Shown: positions 53,490 through 61,851 of the stretch, one piece after another
Layout of the letters: every line of letters begins with the position of its first letter
How positions within the stretch are numbered: position 1 is the stretch's first letter
DNA from: an uncultured Lachnospiraceae bacterium
GTDB taxonomy: Bacteria > Bacillota > Clostridia > Lachnospirales > Lachnospiraceae
Direction of reading: 5' to 3'
Length of the DNA: 64,000 nucleotides
Assembly (NCBI GenBank): GCA_947177165.1
Contig: CAMWTP010000015.1
Location: 1-64,000 of the forward strand
The notes under the pieces: generated by a model
Databases searched by the model: none
What the model saw: only the letters and a program-made list of their open reading frames with translations
Told to the model about the DNA's origin: nothing
Translations under genes and position numbers: made by a program

Positions 53490-53536
53490 TTTTCACCTCC
53501 CATTTCTTCATACAGAAAAATTTTCATGAATCACTT

Positions 53537-53674
53537 TTATTTATAGCGCATATCACAAATACATTTTTCGGCACTAGACTTAGCCAGACTATCAACAACC
53601 CTATCTTGTTGATCTATTACATAATTAGTAAACATTCTGATCCCCTTTTCAAAAATACCTGCCCAATCTGCCAT
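53537..53674 (-). CDS. Small protein with C-terminal Cys motif
   Basis: 45 residues behind GGAGG. MADWAGIFEKGIRMFTNYVI then a tail AEKCICDMRYK. The tail resembles CSNCGARYK at the end of the neighbouring zinc-ribbon protein, so the two may bind a common partner. No family known to me. Confidence 0.6.
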   Translation of the reverse strand: MADWAGIFEKGIRMFTNYVIDQQDRVVDSLAKSSAEKCICDMRYK

Positions 53675-53762
53675 GTTTATATCCTCCATGTATTTTACTC
53701 ATATTATTATTTTTTGCGACTGTAATTATAAACTCTACTTCTTATTGAAATTAATCATCTTT

Positions 53763-53963
53763 TTATTTGTAACGCGCACCACAATTACTACAAACATTGT
53801 CAAAAACAGTATATTTACCACAGTTCAAACACTTCTTCCCTTTTCCACCCTTTCCCTCATTTGCAGGAATCTGCATCTTGTAACCACACTTTTTACACTC
53901 ACCATTCCTTCCGTTTACAAAAAAAGTAAATTGATTGCATTTAGGACATTTTTTTCCGGCCAT
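53763..53963 (-). CDS. Double zinc-ribbon protein
   Basis: 66 residues behind GGAGG. Four CxxC pairs (CPKC, CKKC, CLNC, CSNC) make two zinc ribbons joined by a Gly/Lys linker. The C-terminus is GARYK. Part of the six-gene operon; perhaps a nucleic-acid or protein-binding adaptor. Confidence 0.75.
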   Translation of the reverse strand: MAGKKCPKCNQFTFFVNGRNGECKKCGYKMQIPANEGKGGKGKKCLNCGKYTVFDNVCSNCGARYK

Positions 53964-53991
53964 TTTTTCTTCCTCCATATTTCTTTTCGCT

Positions 53992-54369
53992 CTATTTATT
54001 TTTTGTTAATTTCAATACCTTGTTGACTGCATCGGCTTCAATGTCATAATTGTTTAAAATCGCTATGACAACGATCCCTCCTAAAATGAGTACAATGGAC
54101 ATTACATCAGCAGACGCTACACCAGCCGCAGCCAGTGAAGCACCTGCCGTAACAGGAGCTGCCGCTACCGCCGCACCTGTAGTTCCTGTAAGACATGCTA
54201 TAATCAAAGCTATTTTCTTTTTGGATAGTTTTGCCATCCAATTCATTTTCTTTGCCAAATCTCCCCTTACCTCAATACAAGTATCCTTTCTATTAACAGC
54301 TGTTTTTAGCTGCTCTTTTGTCGTAACAATCGTTACATTCCCGTTATCTTTCTTATTTTTACCAAACAT
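53992..54369 (-). CDS. Small Gly/Ala-rich membrane protein
   Basis: 125 residues. A charged first 50 residues with VTIVTTKEQLKTAVNR, then two hydrophobic segments, the first Ala/Gly-rich (TGTTGAAVAAAPVTAGASLA) and the second VMSIVLILGGIVVIAIL, and a basic tail. Ends 28 bases before the zinc-ribbon gene. No family known to me. Confidence 0.65.
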   Translation of the reverse strand: MFGKNKKDNGNVTIVTTKEQLKTAVNRKDTCIEVRGDLAKKMNWMAKLSKKKIALIIACLTGTTGAAVAAAPVTAGASLAAAGVASADVMSIVLILGGIVVIAILNNYDIEADAVNKVLKLTKNK

Positions 54370-54392
54370 ATCATCACCTCCCCCCTAAAGTC

Positions 54393-54674
54393 CTATTTCA
54401 CTCTCTGGCATTTGGTTCCTCTTAAAATTTGTCTAATCCTGCTTTCCGAATACCCAAACTTGCGTACCAGCTCCCGCACAGTACTCCCGTCATAATACTC
54501 TTCGATGATCTGCTGCGCGGTAAATTCGCTTGAATAAAATTTTAATGGAAACATCAATTGTTGACCTTTAAAATTCTCAAAAATTTTAAAGGCATTGTCA
54601 ACCCCAACTGTTTCTGCCACTTCTTTATAAACTCCTGCCAAATTTGCAGGTTCTGTATTTGACAGTTTGTCCAT
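54393..54674 (-). CDS. Mor-family transcriptional activator
   Basis: 93 residues. A dimerisation part (VGVDNAFKIFENFKGQQLMF) and a C-terminal helix-turn-helix (STVRELVRKFGYSESRIRQI), as in the Mor activators of Mu-like phages and their Firmicute relatives. First gene of the small-protein operon, so it is probably its switch. Confidence 0.8.
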   Translation of the reverse strand: MDKLSNTEPANLAGVYKEVAETVGVDNAFKIFENFKGQQLMFPLKFYSSEFTAQQIIEEYYDGSTVRELVRKFGYSESRIRQILRGTKCQRVK

Positions 54675-54738
54675 AAAATCACCTCTCATCTATCATCATA
54701 CTGCTTTTCTATTGCAATTCAAAAATAAGAATCACACT

Positions 54739-54760
54739 GCAATTTCTACTTGTAAATTGC
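54739..54760. promoter_or_regulatory. Inverted repeat before the Mor-led operon
   Basis: GCAATTT, 8 bases, AAATTGC, about 65 bases before the Mor gene; a third TTGCAATT lies at 54712-54719. Mor proteins bind dyads, so it is a candidate operator. Confidence 0.45.
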
Positions 54761-54919
54761 GGAAATTATTTTACCAAATTCTCCTTTTCTGCACTAATAG
54801 ACTCTCGGAATCTCGAAGCCTTATTCTACTCGTTTTCCAAGACTCCATTTTTATAAATTCCCTCATTTTTTTATTAAGTCCGTTATGCACCAACAAAATT
54901 CTGAAAGAAGGTAGATTGT

Positions 54920-55107
54920 ATGTTTGAAAGAGAACCGGATTTAATAACCCGTAAGCAGTGTCAGTACTGCTTCAAATCAGCAAATCCAAAATTTTAAAAC
55001 TGATTCATGAAGCTTGACTTCCTGCCAGAGAAATTGCAGGAAGGTTTCGGATTGATAAAACAGATTTAATTAATTTTGTTGAAAATTCCAGCTACTGGAA
55101 TGATTAA
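54920..55107 (+). pseudogene. Decayed xis-like helix-turn-helix gene
   Basis: The start reads MFEREPDLITRKQCQYC. After a one-base frame change and one in-frame stop it continues LKLIHEA, then LPAREIAGRFRIDKTDLINF and VENSSYWND. This is the winged-helix excisionase pattern. Two lesions mean it is not functional. It may be the partner of the integrase stub at 57996. Confidence 0.65.
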
Positions 55108-55375
55108 ATAAAGGGATCGCCATTTAGGCAATCCCAATACTGTAGACTGTTATGTTCTATTCTAAGGAACTGTAAAACTATCCCTTATTTTTGATATGCG
55201 ATCTCTGTCTGGTTCATTCAATCCTCCTTTGTCCAGTCCCCTGCCTGTAAAAAGATACTATCGTAATGTCTGTTTTATTATCCTTATTATATGATCTCTC
55301 CTTTGAAAAATCATTGATTATCACAATATATAGCGGATAGTTATTCTGGATTGTTCCGAACAAACATCTTTTCTT

Positions 55376-55700
55376 TCCTTGTCGCGTTATCCCTCACAAG
55401 CACCTGCGGGTACTTTTTCAGCAGCTCGTTCCTCCTGTGCAGCGCCGTCTCCATATCACAGCAGGTATATAGTATATCCCTTTAAATGGATTTTCAAGCG
55501 GGATTCCATGCTCCTCAAAATATTGAAACAGCTTTACAGGCTTGGCCTTGCGAATCAGCGTCATTGTAATTTCATCTGTCTTTCGTTCGTCTACCGTGTC
55601 TCCATAAGCCTTATACAAGCACGTATATGCACTCACCTTGTAAAGCGTATCAATGTTCAGCTCGTCCTTTGGCGATTTGTACTCGATAATATAACGTTTT
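55376..55700 (-). pseudogene. Broken nuclease-like gene fragment
   Basis: Reads RYIIEYKSPKDELNIDTLYK, then ITMTLIRKAKPVKLFQYF, and, in a shifted frame, ETALHRRNELLKKYPQ. The IEYKSP motif resembles the ExK part of PD-(D/E)XK nucleases. No start codon, and the frame is broken near 55450. Confidence 0.5.
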
Positions 55701-55842
55701 ATCTGTTACAAGAAGATATTATATTAACCAAAATGACAGATATCCCACTTGACCAATACGCTACCCGGTAACTTCGACAAATAATCCGATGAAACGATAA
55801 TTACGTTCCATCAGACTATATCAATGATGTTTTAAAATAAAC

Positions 55843-57429
55843 TTATTCAAATGAGCTAATACTTTCAATCTCACATACGTGTTCCTTGGTCTTTTTATCG
55901 TAGTCAATTCCTACCAATAAAATATTTCCTGCATACCCTCGGAGCGACTCCGGATATTGTTTTTTCTTAATCTGTGAGATTGCTGCACTGGCACTTTTGT
56001 CCCATTTTAATTCAACCACGATTACCGGACGGTTGGGGTGGTTTGGCAATGGCAGGTATACGATATCAGCAAATCCTTTGCCACATGGAAATTCTCGAAT
56101 GGGCTGGTGATAATACGTAAACGCTGCTATCAATGCAATCATAATCGTACAGGACAGTGAATTTTCATCATTGTATTCAATGCTGGACGTAAAGTCGTTG
56201 TGCACGCTTTGGATCAGTCTGGCAACCAGCTCCCCGTTGCCTGCCATGACAGATTCCAATATCCTTTCGGAAAGTTCCATAAACTGCAGCATTCCGTCAT
56301 TTTTACTTTTTTTGACCGATTTGTAGAATACAGCCTGAATCTCTTTGTTCGGTATATAGGCCTCCTGCGTATCCGCATCATAGGCGCAATATCCCAGATG
56401 AATCAATGCTGTTATCACCTGCCCCTTGTCCTCAAAGGTCTGCAGGTCATTAATGCCGTTATCCACCTCCACCAGTATTCTATTTCCGGAAAGCATCTTA
56501 ATGATATCCTCACGAAGACCATCAAAATTCTTATTGATCAGATCGTCAATATCCCCATACGTACCTGTCGTCGTCCAGTACTGTTGGAACCGCTTCGCCG
56601 AAAGCGCCCTCACGACCGACAGTGGGTTATACATCGCAATGCCATTTAGGTTATATCCATTATACCATTCCTTCATCTGGTCAAAATCAATGCCAAATTT
56701 TTCACAGAGAAACTGGACTTCCCCTTCCGTAAAACCGATATCCTGCGCTAAGTCCATTGGATTTGTCATGGTATACTCCACAAAATTATTGACAGCGGAC
56801 TGTCCTTTTGTGCGAACAACTGGCATAATTCCTGTAAGATATGCCAGACGGATATATTCTTTCGCATCACTGTTTTTGAACAGTCCACGCAGAAACTCAA
56901 TATAGTCTGTTCTCTCCTTGCAGTCCTCGTCAAGCTCCCTGATCGGATAATCCCACTCGTCGAAAATAACAACAAACTGATTTTCGGTATCATTATAGAT
57001 ATTTGCCAAGGCATCTGCCATCGTGTCATCTTCTGAAACAATTTCTGGATATTCCTTCTGTAATTCTTTTATTACACATTGCCTAACGTATTGAATCGGA
57101 TTTACACCCCGCTCTCTTGCCGCTCCAAACTGTGCCTGAATATCCATAAAAATCGTATCATATTGATTCATATTCTCCACAAACAACTGATTCTTTTCAC
57201 ATTTCAGCGACTCAAACAGTTCTCTGGAATCCGCCCCTTTGCTAAAATACGCGACAAGCATGTCTGCTGTTACGGATTTTCCGAACCTGCGCGCCCTGCT
57301 GTTGCAGATAAATTTTTCTGTTCCGTCTTTTTCCAGCAGTTTATTGATCAGCCCGGTCTTATCGACAAAATATTTGGATGCGGCAAGCTCCGCAAATTTT
57401 CCATTTCCTTTATTTAAAAAACGTCCCAT
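55843..57429 (-). CDS. AAA-ATPase/PD-(D/E)XK nuclease protein, copy 1
   Basis: 528 residues. N-terminal AAA-ATPase_like domain with a Walker A variant (RRFGKSVTADML near residue 47) and Walker B VVIFDEWDYP near residue 155. The C-terminal PDDEXK_9-type nuclease has GFADIVYLPL with Asp and VIVVELKWDKSA (ExK) near residue 480. Many gut Clostridia and Bacteroidetes carry large, variable families of it; function is unknown. About 90 percent identical to copy 2 by eye over the first 320 residues. Confidence 0.88.
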   Translation of the reverse strand: MGRFLNKGNGKFAELAASKYFVDKTGLINKLLEKDGTEKFICNSRARRFGKSVTADMLVAYFSKGADSRELFESLKCEKNQLFVENMNQYDTIFMDIQAQFGAARERGVNPIQYVRQCVIKELQKEYPEIVSEDDTMADALANIYNDTENQFVVIFDEWDYPIRELDEDCKERTDYIEFLRGLFKNSDAKEYIRLAYLTGIMPVVRTKGQSAVNNFVEYTMTNPMDLAQDIGFTEGEVQFLCEKFGIDFDQMKEWYNGYNLNGIAMYNPLSVVRALSAKRFQQYWTTTGTYGDIDDLINKNFDGLREDIIKMLSGNRILVEVDNGINDLQTFEDKGQVITALIHLGYCAYDADTQEAYIPNKEIQAVFYKSVKKSKNDGMLQFMELSERILESVMAGNGELVARLIQSVHNDFTSSIEYNDENSLSCTIMIALIAAFTYYHQPIREFPCGKGFADIVYLPLPNHPNRPVIVVELKWDKSASAAISQIKKKQYPESLRGYAGNILLVGIDYDKKTKEHVCEIESISSFE

Positions 57430-57789
57430 GAAAACCTCCCTCTATCAACACCTACTTCCAAATTAAGAAGTATCAACTCTCAATCAACACACTTTACCTC
57501 CCTGATCGTTAATCCGCCCAGCACACAATAATTACCCCTGATTTCACAAGACCAACCATCTTTGCACCCATTTTACCATATAGACGACCATATTGCCACA
57601 TTTTCATTGCCATACCAAATTTTCTATTGACAAGCACATGTGTCTGCTGCAAAATAAACGCATACCCATACTACAACCAAATCCCAAAACAAGTTTATGA
57701 TACAATTGGGGTAGAAATTGGGGTAACTGTCACCCGTAACACATAAAAAGCCCGCATTTACAAGGACTTGAAGTGGTTCTGTGCGCACT
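57430..57789. other. Upstream region of ATPase copy 1 with family repeat
   Basis: Contains the upstream repeat at 57571-57610 (ccatattgccacattttcat core) also found at 59921-59960 and 61558-61597, and an ATTGGGGTAGAAATTGGGGTA direct repeat near 57708 shared with the att flank. No gene. Confidence 0.6.
57571..57610 (-). repeat. Family upstream repeat, copy A
   Basis: About 40 bases, core TATTGCCACATTTTCATT, 140 to 180 bases before ATPase copy 1. The same block lies before copy 2 and before the remnant at 61340. It may be the family promoter region or a recombination hotspot. Confidence 0.65.
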
Positions 57790-57957
57790 CTTAGGGAGGT
57801 GGAGACCGCAAGTTCGAATCTTGTCACTCCGATTGAACTAAACAGTGTGAAATACCGCAGAATCACGGGTTCTGCGGTATTTTTGCGTTATGATGGAAGT
57901 ACCAGTTAGTGACCTCTTTTATCCTCAAATATTATCAAGTGACAACTAAATTGGGGT
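57790..57957 (+). repeat. Right attachment-site copy (tRNA-Pro 3' end plus flank)
   Basis: 57790-57832 repeats the last 43 bases of tRNA-Pro with one mismatch, followed by the same terminator (57851-57881) and diverged flank. The 5' half of the tRNA is absent, so this is an attachment remnant, not a tRNA gene. Confidence 0.85.
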
Positions 57958-57995
57958 AGAAAATCTGGGGAAATACATTTAGGAGTTGATTACTT

Positions 57996-58067
57996 ATGAA
58001 AAGAAAAAACGGAGAAGGCTCTTGGGGCACAAAAATGATGACCAGCAGATCAATCTCCAATACCTAG
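57996..58067 (+). pseudogene. Integrase N-terminal stub
   Basis: ATG behind TAGGAGTT opens MKRKNGEGSWGTK, the arm-binding start of tyrosine integrases, and stops after 23 codons where the sequence joins the end of the second ATPase gene. It lies 165 bases after the tRNA fragment, the normal place for a tRNA-specific integrase gene. Confidence 0.65.
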
Positions 58068-58102
58068 CTAAAACTTTCAATCTCACATACGTGTTCCTTG
58101 GT

Positions 58103-59641
58103 CTATTTGTCGTAATCAATCCCTACCAATAAAATATCTCCCGCATATCCTCGGAGCGACTCCGGATATTGTCTTTCCTTAATCTGAGAAATTGCTGCGT
58201 TGGCACTTTTGTCCCATTTTAATTCAACCACGATTACCGGACGGTTTGGGTGGTTTTGCAATGGCAGGTATACGATATCGGCAAATCCCTTCCCGCATGG
58301 AAATTCTCGAATGGGCTGGTGATAATACGTAAACGCTGATATTAATACAATCATAATCGTACAGGACAGCGAATTTTCGTCGTTGTATTCAATACTGGAC
58401 GTAAAGTCATTGTGCACGCTTTGTATCAGCTTTGCGGTCTGCTCAGAATCATCCTCCGTCACAGCATTCAATATCTTCTCGGAAACCCGCATGAACCGCG
58501 ACAGGTTATCATTCTCATTGTCCTCCATATATTGATAGAAAACTTCCTGAATCTCCTTGTTTGGCACATACGCCTCCCTTGTATCTGCGTCATAAGCAAA
58601 ATAGCCCAAATGTATCAATGCCGTAATCACTTCGCTCTTATTTTTAAATGACTGCAGATCATTTTTGCCGTTTGATACATTGATCAGTATTCTGTTCCCA
58701 GAAAGCATTTTAATGAGGTCTTCCCGAAGACCGTCAAAATTCTTATTGATCAGATCATCAATATCCCCATACGTACCTGTTGTCGTCCAGTACTGTTGGA
58801 ACCGCTTCGCTGAAAGCGCCCTCACGACTGACAGTGGGTTATACATTGCAATACCATTTAAGTTATATCCATTATACCATTCCTTCATCTGGTCAAAATC
58901 AACACCGTATTTCTCGCAAAGAAACTGGACTTCCCCTTCCGTAAAACCGATATCCTGCGCTAAATCCATTGGGTTTGTCATGGTATATTCCACGAAATTA
59001 TTGACAGCGGACTGTCCCTTTGTCCGAACTACAGGCATGATTCCTGTAAGATATGCCAGACGGATATATTCTTTCGCATCACTGTTTTTGAACAGTCCAC
59101 GCAGAAACTCAATATAGTCTGTTCTCTCCTTGCAGTCCTCGTCAAGCTCCCTGATCGGATAATCCCACTCGTCGAAAATAACAACAAACTGATTTTCGGT
59201 ATCATTATAGATATTTGCCAAGGCATCTGCCATCGTGTCATCTTCTGAAACAATTTCTGGATATTCCCTCTGTAATTCTTTTATTACACATTGCCTAACG
59301 TATTGAATCGGATTTACCCCCCGCTCCCTTGCCGCTCCAAACTGCGCCTGAATATCCATAAAAATCGTATCATACTGATTCATGCTTTCCACAAACAACT
59401 TGTTCTTTTCGCATTTCAGTGGCGCAAACAGTTCTCTGGAATCCGCCCCTTTGCTGAAATACGCAACAAGCATATCTGCCGTTACCGATTTTCCAAACCT
59501 GCGCGCTCTGCTGTTGCAGATAAATTTTTCTGTTCCGTCTTTTTCCAGCAGTTTATTGATCAGCCCGGTCTTATCGACAAAATATTTGGATGCGGCAAGC
59601 TCCGCAAATTTTCCATTTCCCTTATTTAAAAAACGCCCCAT
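58103..59641 (-). CDS. AAA-ATPase/PD-(D/E)XK nuclease protein, copy 2
   Basis: 512 residues from ATG behind GGGGGAGG. Same domains as copy 1: RRFGKSVTADML, VVIFDEWDYP, GFADIVYLPL and VIVVELKWDKSA. It diverges from copy 1 mostly in about residues 315-400. An AAG-to-TAG type change ends it 16 residues early; the lost codons are still present downstream (58064-58102). The nuclease motifs are kept, so it may work. Its end joins the integrase stub. Confidence 0.85.
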   Translation of the reverse strand: MGRFLNKGNGKFAELAASKYFVDKTGLINKLLEKDGTEKFICNSRARRFGKSVTADMLVAYFSKGADSRELFAPLKCEKNKLFVESMNQYDTIFMDIQAQFGAARERGVNPIQYVRQCVIKELQREYPEIVSEDDTMADALANIYNDTENQFVVIFDEWDYPIRELDEDCKERTDYIEFLRGLFKNSDAKEYIRLAYLTGIMPVVRTKGQSAVNNFVEYTMTNPMDLAQDIGFTEGEVQFLCEKYGVDFDQMKEWYNGYNLNGIAMYNPLSVVRALSAKRFQQYWTTTGTYGDIDDLINKNFDGLREDLIKMLSGNRILINVSNGKNDLQSFKNKSEVITALIHLGYFAYDADTREAYVPNKEIQEVFYQYMEDNENDNLSRFMRVSEKILNAVTEDDSEQTAKLIQSVHNDFTSSIEYNDENSLSCTIMIVLISAFTYYHQPIREFPCGKGFADIVYLPLQNHPNRPVIVVELKWDKSANAAISQIKERQYPESLRGYAGDILLVGIDYDK

Positions 59642-60066
59642 GAAAACCTCCCCCTGCCAGCGCAAAACAAATGTACATAATGAATAACGATCTAACTGCG
59701 ATATCTACACAGTTTACCCTCCCACTGTAAGACGATGAATACAACTCCATATCAATTGTAGTTATGATTATATCACCTTTAAACTGATGGTTATAAGTAC
59801 AACAGGAAATAAAATCATCTCCTAAAATTCTCATACATTTCTGGCATATTCATACCTCTCTCTCTCATTATCCCCTGAACACCTCATAGCAGCCTTGAAC
59901 AACATAACGCATACTTTTATATATTTTATCATATAGCAGACCGTATTGCCACATTTTCATTTCCACATAACAAGACATCTTTTTTATATTACCTGACAAT
60001 AAAACGCCAATGTTCTTTCCTATCGTAAAATACAAGGAATATGACAAAATATCCCTTTGCCGATAC
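59642..60066. other. Upstream region of ATPase copy 2
   Basis: Holds the family upstream repeat (59885-59963). No convincing gene on either strand. Confidence 0.55.
59885..59963 (-). repeat. Family upstream repeat, copy B
   Basis: About 79 bases, closely matching 61519-61597 (agcagcctt, aacataa, ccgtattgccacattttcat) and, over its last 40 bases, 57571-57610. Confidence 0.65.
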
Positions 60067-60240
60067 TTATGTATCGTTAACTTCTTTGATCATGCCACGA
60101 ATTTCTTCGCTCTCATCAGTACTTTTCATGGATTGACGAGGGTATGATGTAGAAGCTGCCGGTGTTATACTCTTTGCACACCAGTAACCCAAAAATAAAT
60201 ATAAAAAACAGCATGTTAATCGCTTTCCTAATCACCGAAC
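60067..60240 (-). pseudogene. Possible remnant of a small membrane or lipoprotein gene
   Basis: One frame gives a hydrophobic start MLFFIFIFGLLVCK; a shifted frame continues SITPAASTSYPRQSMKSTDE to a stop at 60067. Each part is protein-like, but only a frame change joins them. Weak evidence. Confidence 0.25.
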
Positions 60241-60291
60241 AGCATGAACATCAAGACAAAAATATTCAATTACCAATATTTTTATAGTAAT

Positions 60292-61236
60292 TTATTCAAT
60301 TAGTATATCTGTCTGTAATACAGCCAAATCAAAATATAGCCCATATTCTTTCGCACTTTCAGATATCATCTTTCGATACTCTTCTACCTCTTCCTCACTG
60401 CAACTATCTGGAATCAAAATCATCCCGTTGTTTTTTTGAATATAAAATAATTGTAAAAACAACTCATTAAGTGAATCTACTTTCATATTCGCTTCAAAAG
60501 CCGGTATACATATATAATTATCCAAAGTAATTTCTTGATTTAGAATTGTAAAGCTTGTATCCGGTTTGAGAAAGCCTACTACTGTAAATATAGCATTTAA
60601 AAAAAGATAATTTAGCTCCAGTTCATCCCCAACGGTATATATTTTTGCATATTCACTTCCTAATATAACAGGAATTTTTCTATCTGTTACCTCATAATCC
60701 GTAATCTCGAAACTTCTCCCACTATCTATATGTTCTTCCAGTATCTGTGATATGCCAAAGTCTATCATAACAGTTTTTAATGTTGTGACATATGTCTGTC
60801 TTCCATTTAATTCAACTCTTTGATTAAACATAGTTTTATCATTATCTAACACAAAATCAATGTCACCATTGTAATAACCTATCTTCTGCGCAGATTGAAA
60901 CGACAATTCAAAATAACTATACTCATCATGCAGATGTTCATTAAAACATTTCAGATTTTTTACAAACTCTCCATCCGAAAAGGCTTCTTGATAAGTTGGA
61001 TATCCGTCATAACCATAACGCTCTATTACTTGGAGATAATTTCCGTCAATCTTATCTGGCAATATTTCTGCCCATTCTGCCGTTTCATCAATCTTATCTG
61101 GCAATGTTTCTGCCCATTGTGTCGTTTCATTATTTTCGAAAATGCTTTTTTCCTCTTCTTTCTCGCGGCAACCGCTTACCAGCAGTAAAAAAATGAATAA
61201 AAAAAGCAAGTAAAATCTTTTAGTGTGACTTCTCAT
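60292..61236 (-). CDS. Lipoprotein with MacB-like periplasmic domain
   Basis: 314 residues. Signal peptide with lipobox VSGC near residue 23, then a 14-residue tandem repeat (WAETLPDKID and WAEILPDKID), then a domain with IPVILGSEYAKIYTVGDEL and FTVVGFLKP, the conserved core of MacB/FtsX-type extracellular domains. The membrane helices that normally flank this domain are absent: the protein is anchored only by lipid. A peptide-binding or sensing role at the surface is possible. Function unknown. Confidence 0.7.
   Translation of the reverse strand: MRSHTKRFYLLFLFIFLLLVSGCREKEEEKSIFENNETTQWAETLPDKIDETAEWAEILPDKIDGNYLQVIERYGYDGYPTYQEAFSDGEFVKNLKCFNEHLHDEYSYFELSFQSAQKIGYYNGDIDFVLDNDKTMFNQRVELNGRQTYVTTLKTVMIDFGISQILEEHIDSGRSFEITDYEVTDRKIPVILGSEYAKIYTVGDELELNYLFLNAIFTVVGFLKPDTSFTILNQEITLDNYICIPAFEANMKVDSLNELFLQLFYIQKNNGMILIPDSCSEEEVEEYRKMISESAKEYGLYFDLAVLQTDILIE
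61049..61132 (-). repeat. 42-base tandem repeat in the lipoprotein gene
   Basis: Two units of 42 bases (starting 61049 and 61091) differ at a few bases and encode the 14-residue repeat. Slippage there would keep the frame. Confidence 0.8.
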
Positions 61237-61339
61237 ATTTTATACTTCCCTTTGACTAATATTACTATGTATCTTTACAGCAATCAGGTTATACTGACAC
61301 GACTTTACAACTCGGTTGCTGATTTTTCTTTTTGGCCTG

Positions 61340-61520
61340 AACAAATTATGCCTGAATGTCCATAAAAATCGTATCATACTGATTCATACTCCTCATAAAC
61401 AACTCAGTCTTATTACATTTCAGCGGCTCAAACGACAGTCTGGAATCCGCCCCTTTGCTGAAATACGCAACAAACATATCCGCTGTTACAGATTTTCCGA
61501 ACCTGCGTGCCCTGTCCTCA
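61340..61520 (-). pseudogene. AAA-ATPase/nuclease family remnant (N-terminal part)
   Basis: Nucleotide sequence closely matches residues about 35-100 of copies 1 and 2 (YDTIFMDIQA region and the RRFGKSVTADM region, read leftward), with base changes and truncated ends. It is followed upstream by the family upstream repeat. Confidence 0.75.
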
Positions 61521-61597
61521 CAGCAGCCTTAAATAACATAAAGCACCTTTTTGCTATATTTTACCATATAGCAGACCGTATTGCCACATTTTCATTC
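61519..61597 (-). repeat. Family upstream repeat, copy C
   Basis: Third copy of the block found before ATPase copies 1 and 2, here before the remnant at 61340-61520. Confidence 0.65.
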
Positions 61598-61729
61598 CCA
61601 CAAATCCTCATTGGCAAACACATGTATTTATTGCAAAATAGATTCATACCCATACAGCTATCGGATCCCCAAATACATTTCTGTCTCATTAGGGTAGAAA
61701 TTGGGATAACGATTGCCCGGCTTCTGTAC

Positions 61730-61800
61730 GCACTCTTATTCCACTTTAACTCAGCAACAATCATATCACCTATCTGTACGTCAACAACCCTCCCATATAA
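61730..61800 (-). pseudogene. AAA-ATPase/nuclease family remnant (nuclease part)
   Basis: Reads VVDVQIGDMIVAELKWNKSA, matching the D and ExK strands of the nuclease domain. It lies upstream of the third copy's leader, so it comes from a fourth copy. Confidence 0.55.
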
Positions 61801-61851
61801 CCTCGTTATACAGAAGGGCTGCTCCAATATTTAATATATTATATATTCTCT

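Larger units (their letters stand above)
41837..57957. mobile_element. tRNA-Pro genomic island containing a degenerate Tn916-type element
   Basis: About 16 kb bounded by direct repeats of the tRNA-Pro 3' end. Inside are two integrase stubs, a decayed xis-like gene, a DUF932 fragment, a complete Tn916-type integrase with orf7/orf8-like regulators, a BceRSAB-type module, a DUF262 gene and a small-protein operon. No relaxase, coupling protein or mating genes are present, so it cannot self-transfer. At least two elements seem nested. Confidence 0.75.

Noticed and set aside
57790..57832. A second tRNA-Pro gene
   Set aside because: Only the 3' 43 bases are present; the acceptor 5' strand and D-arm are missing, so it cannot fold as a tRNA.
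57624..57866. 80-codon leftward frame across the second tRNA fragment
   Set aside because: It runs through the attachment repeat and terminator; it is a chance frame.
55843..59641. The pair of near-identical 1.5-kb genes as an insertion sequence or transposase
   Set aside because: The proteins have AAA-ATPase and PD-(D/E)XK motifs, no DDE or other transposase motif, and no terminal inverted repeats were seen.
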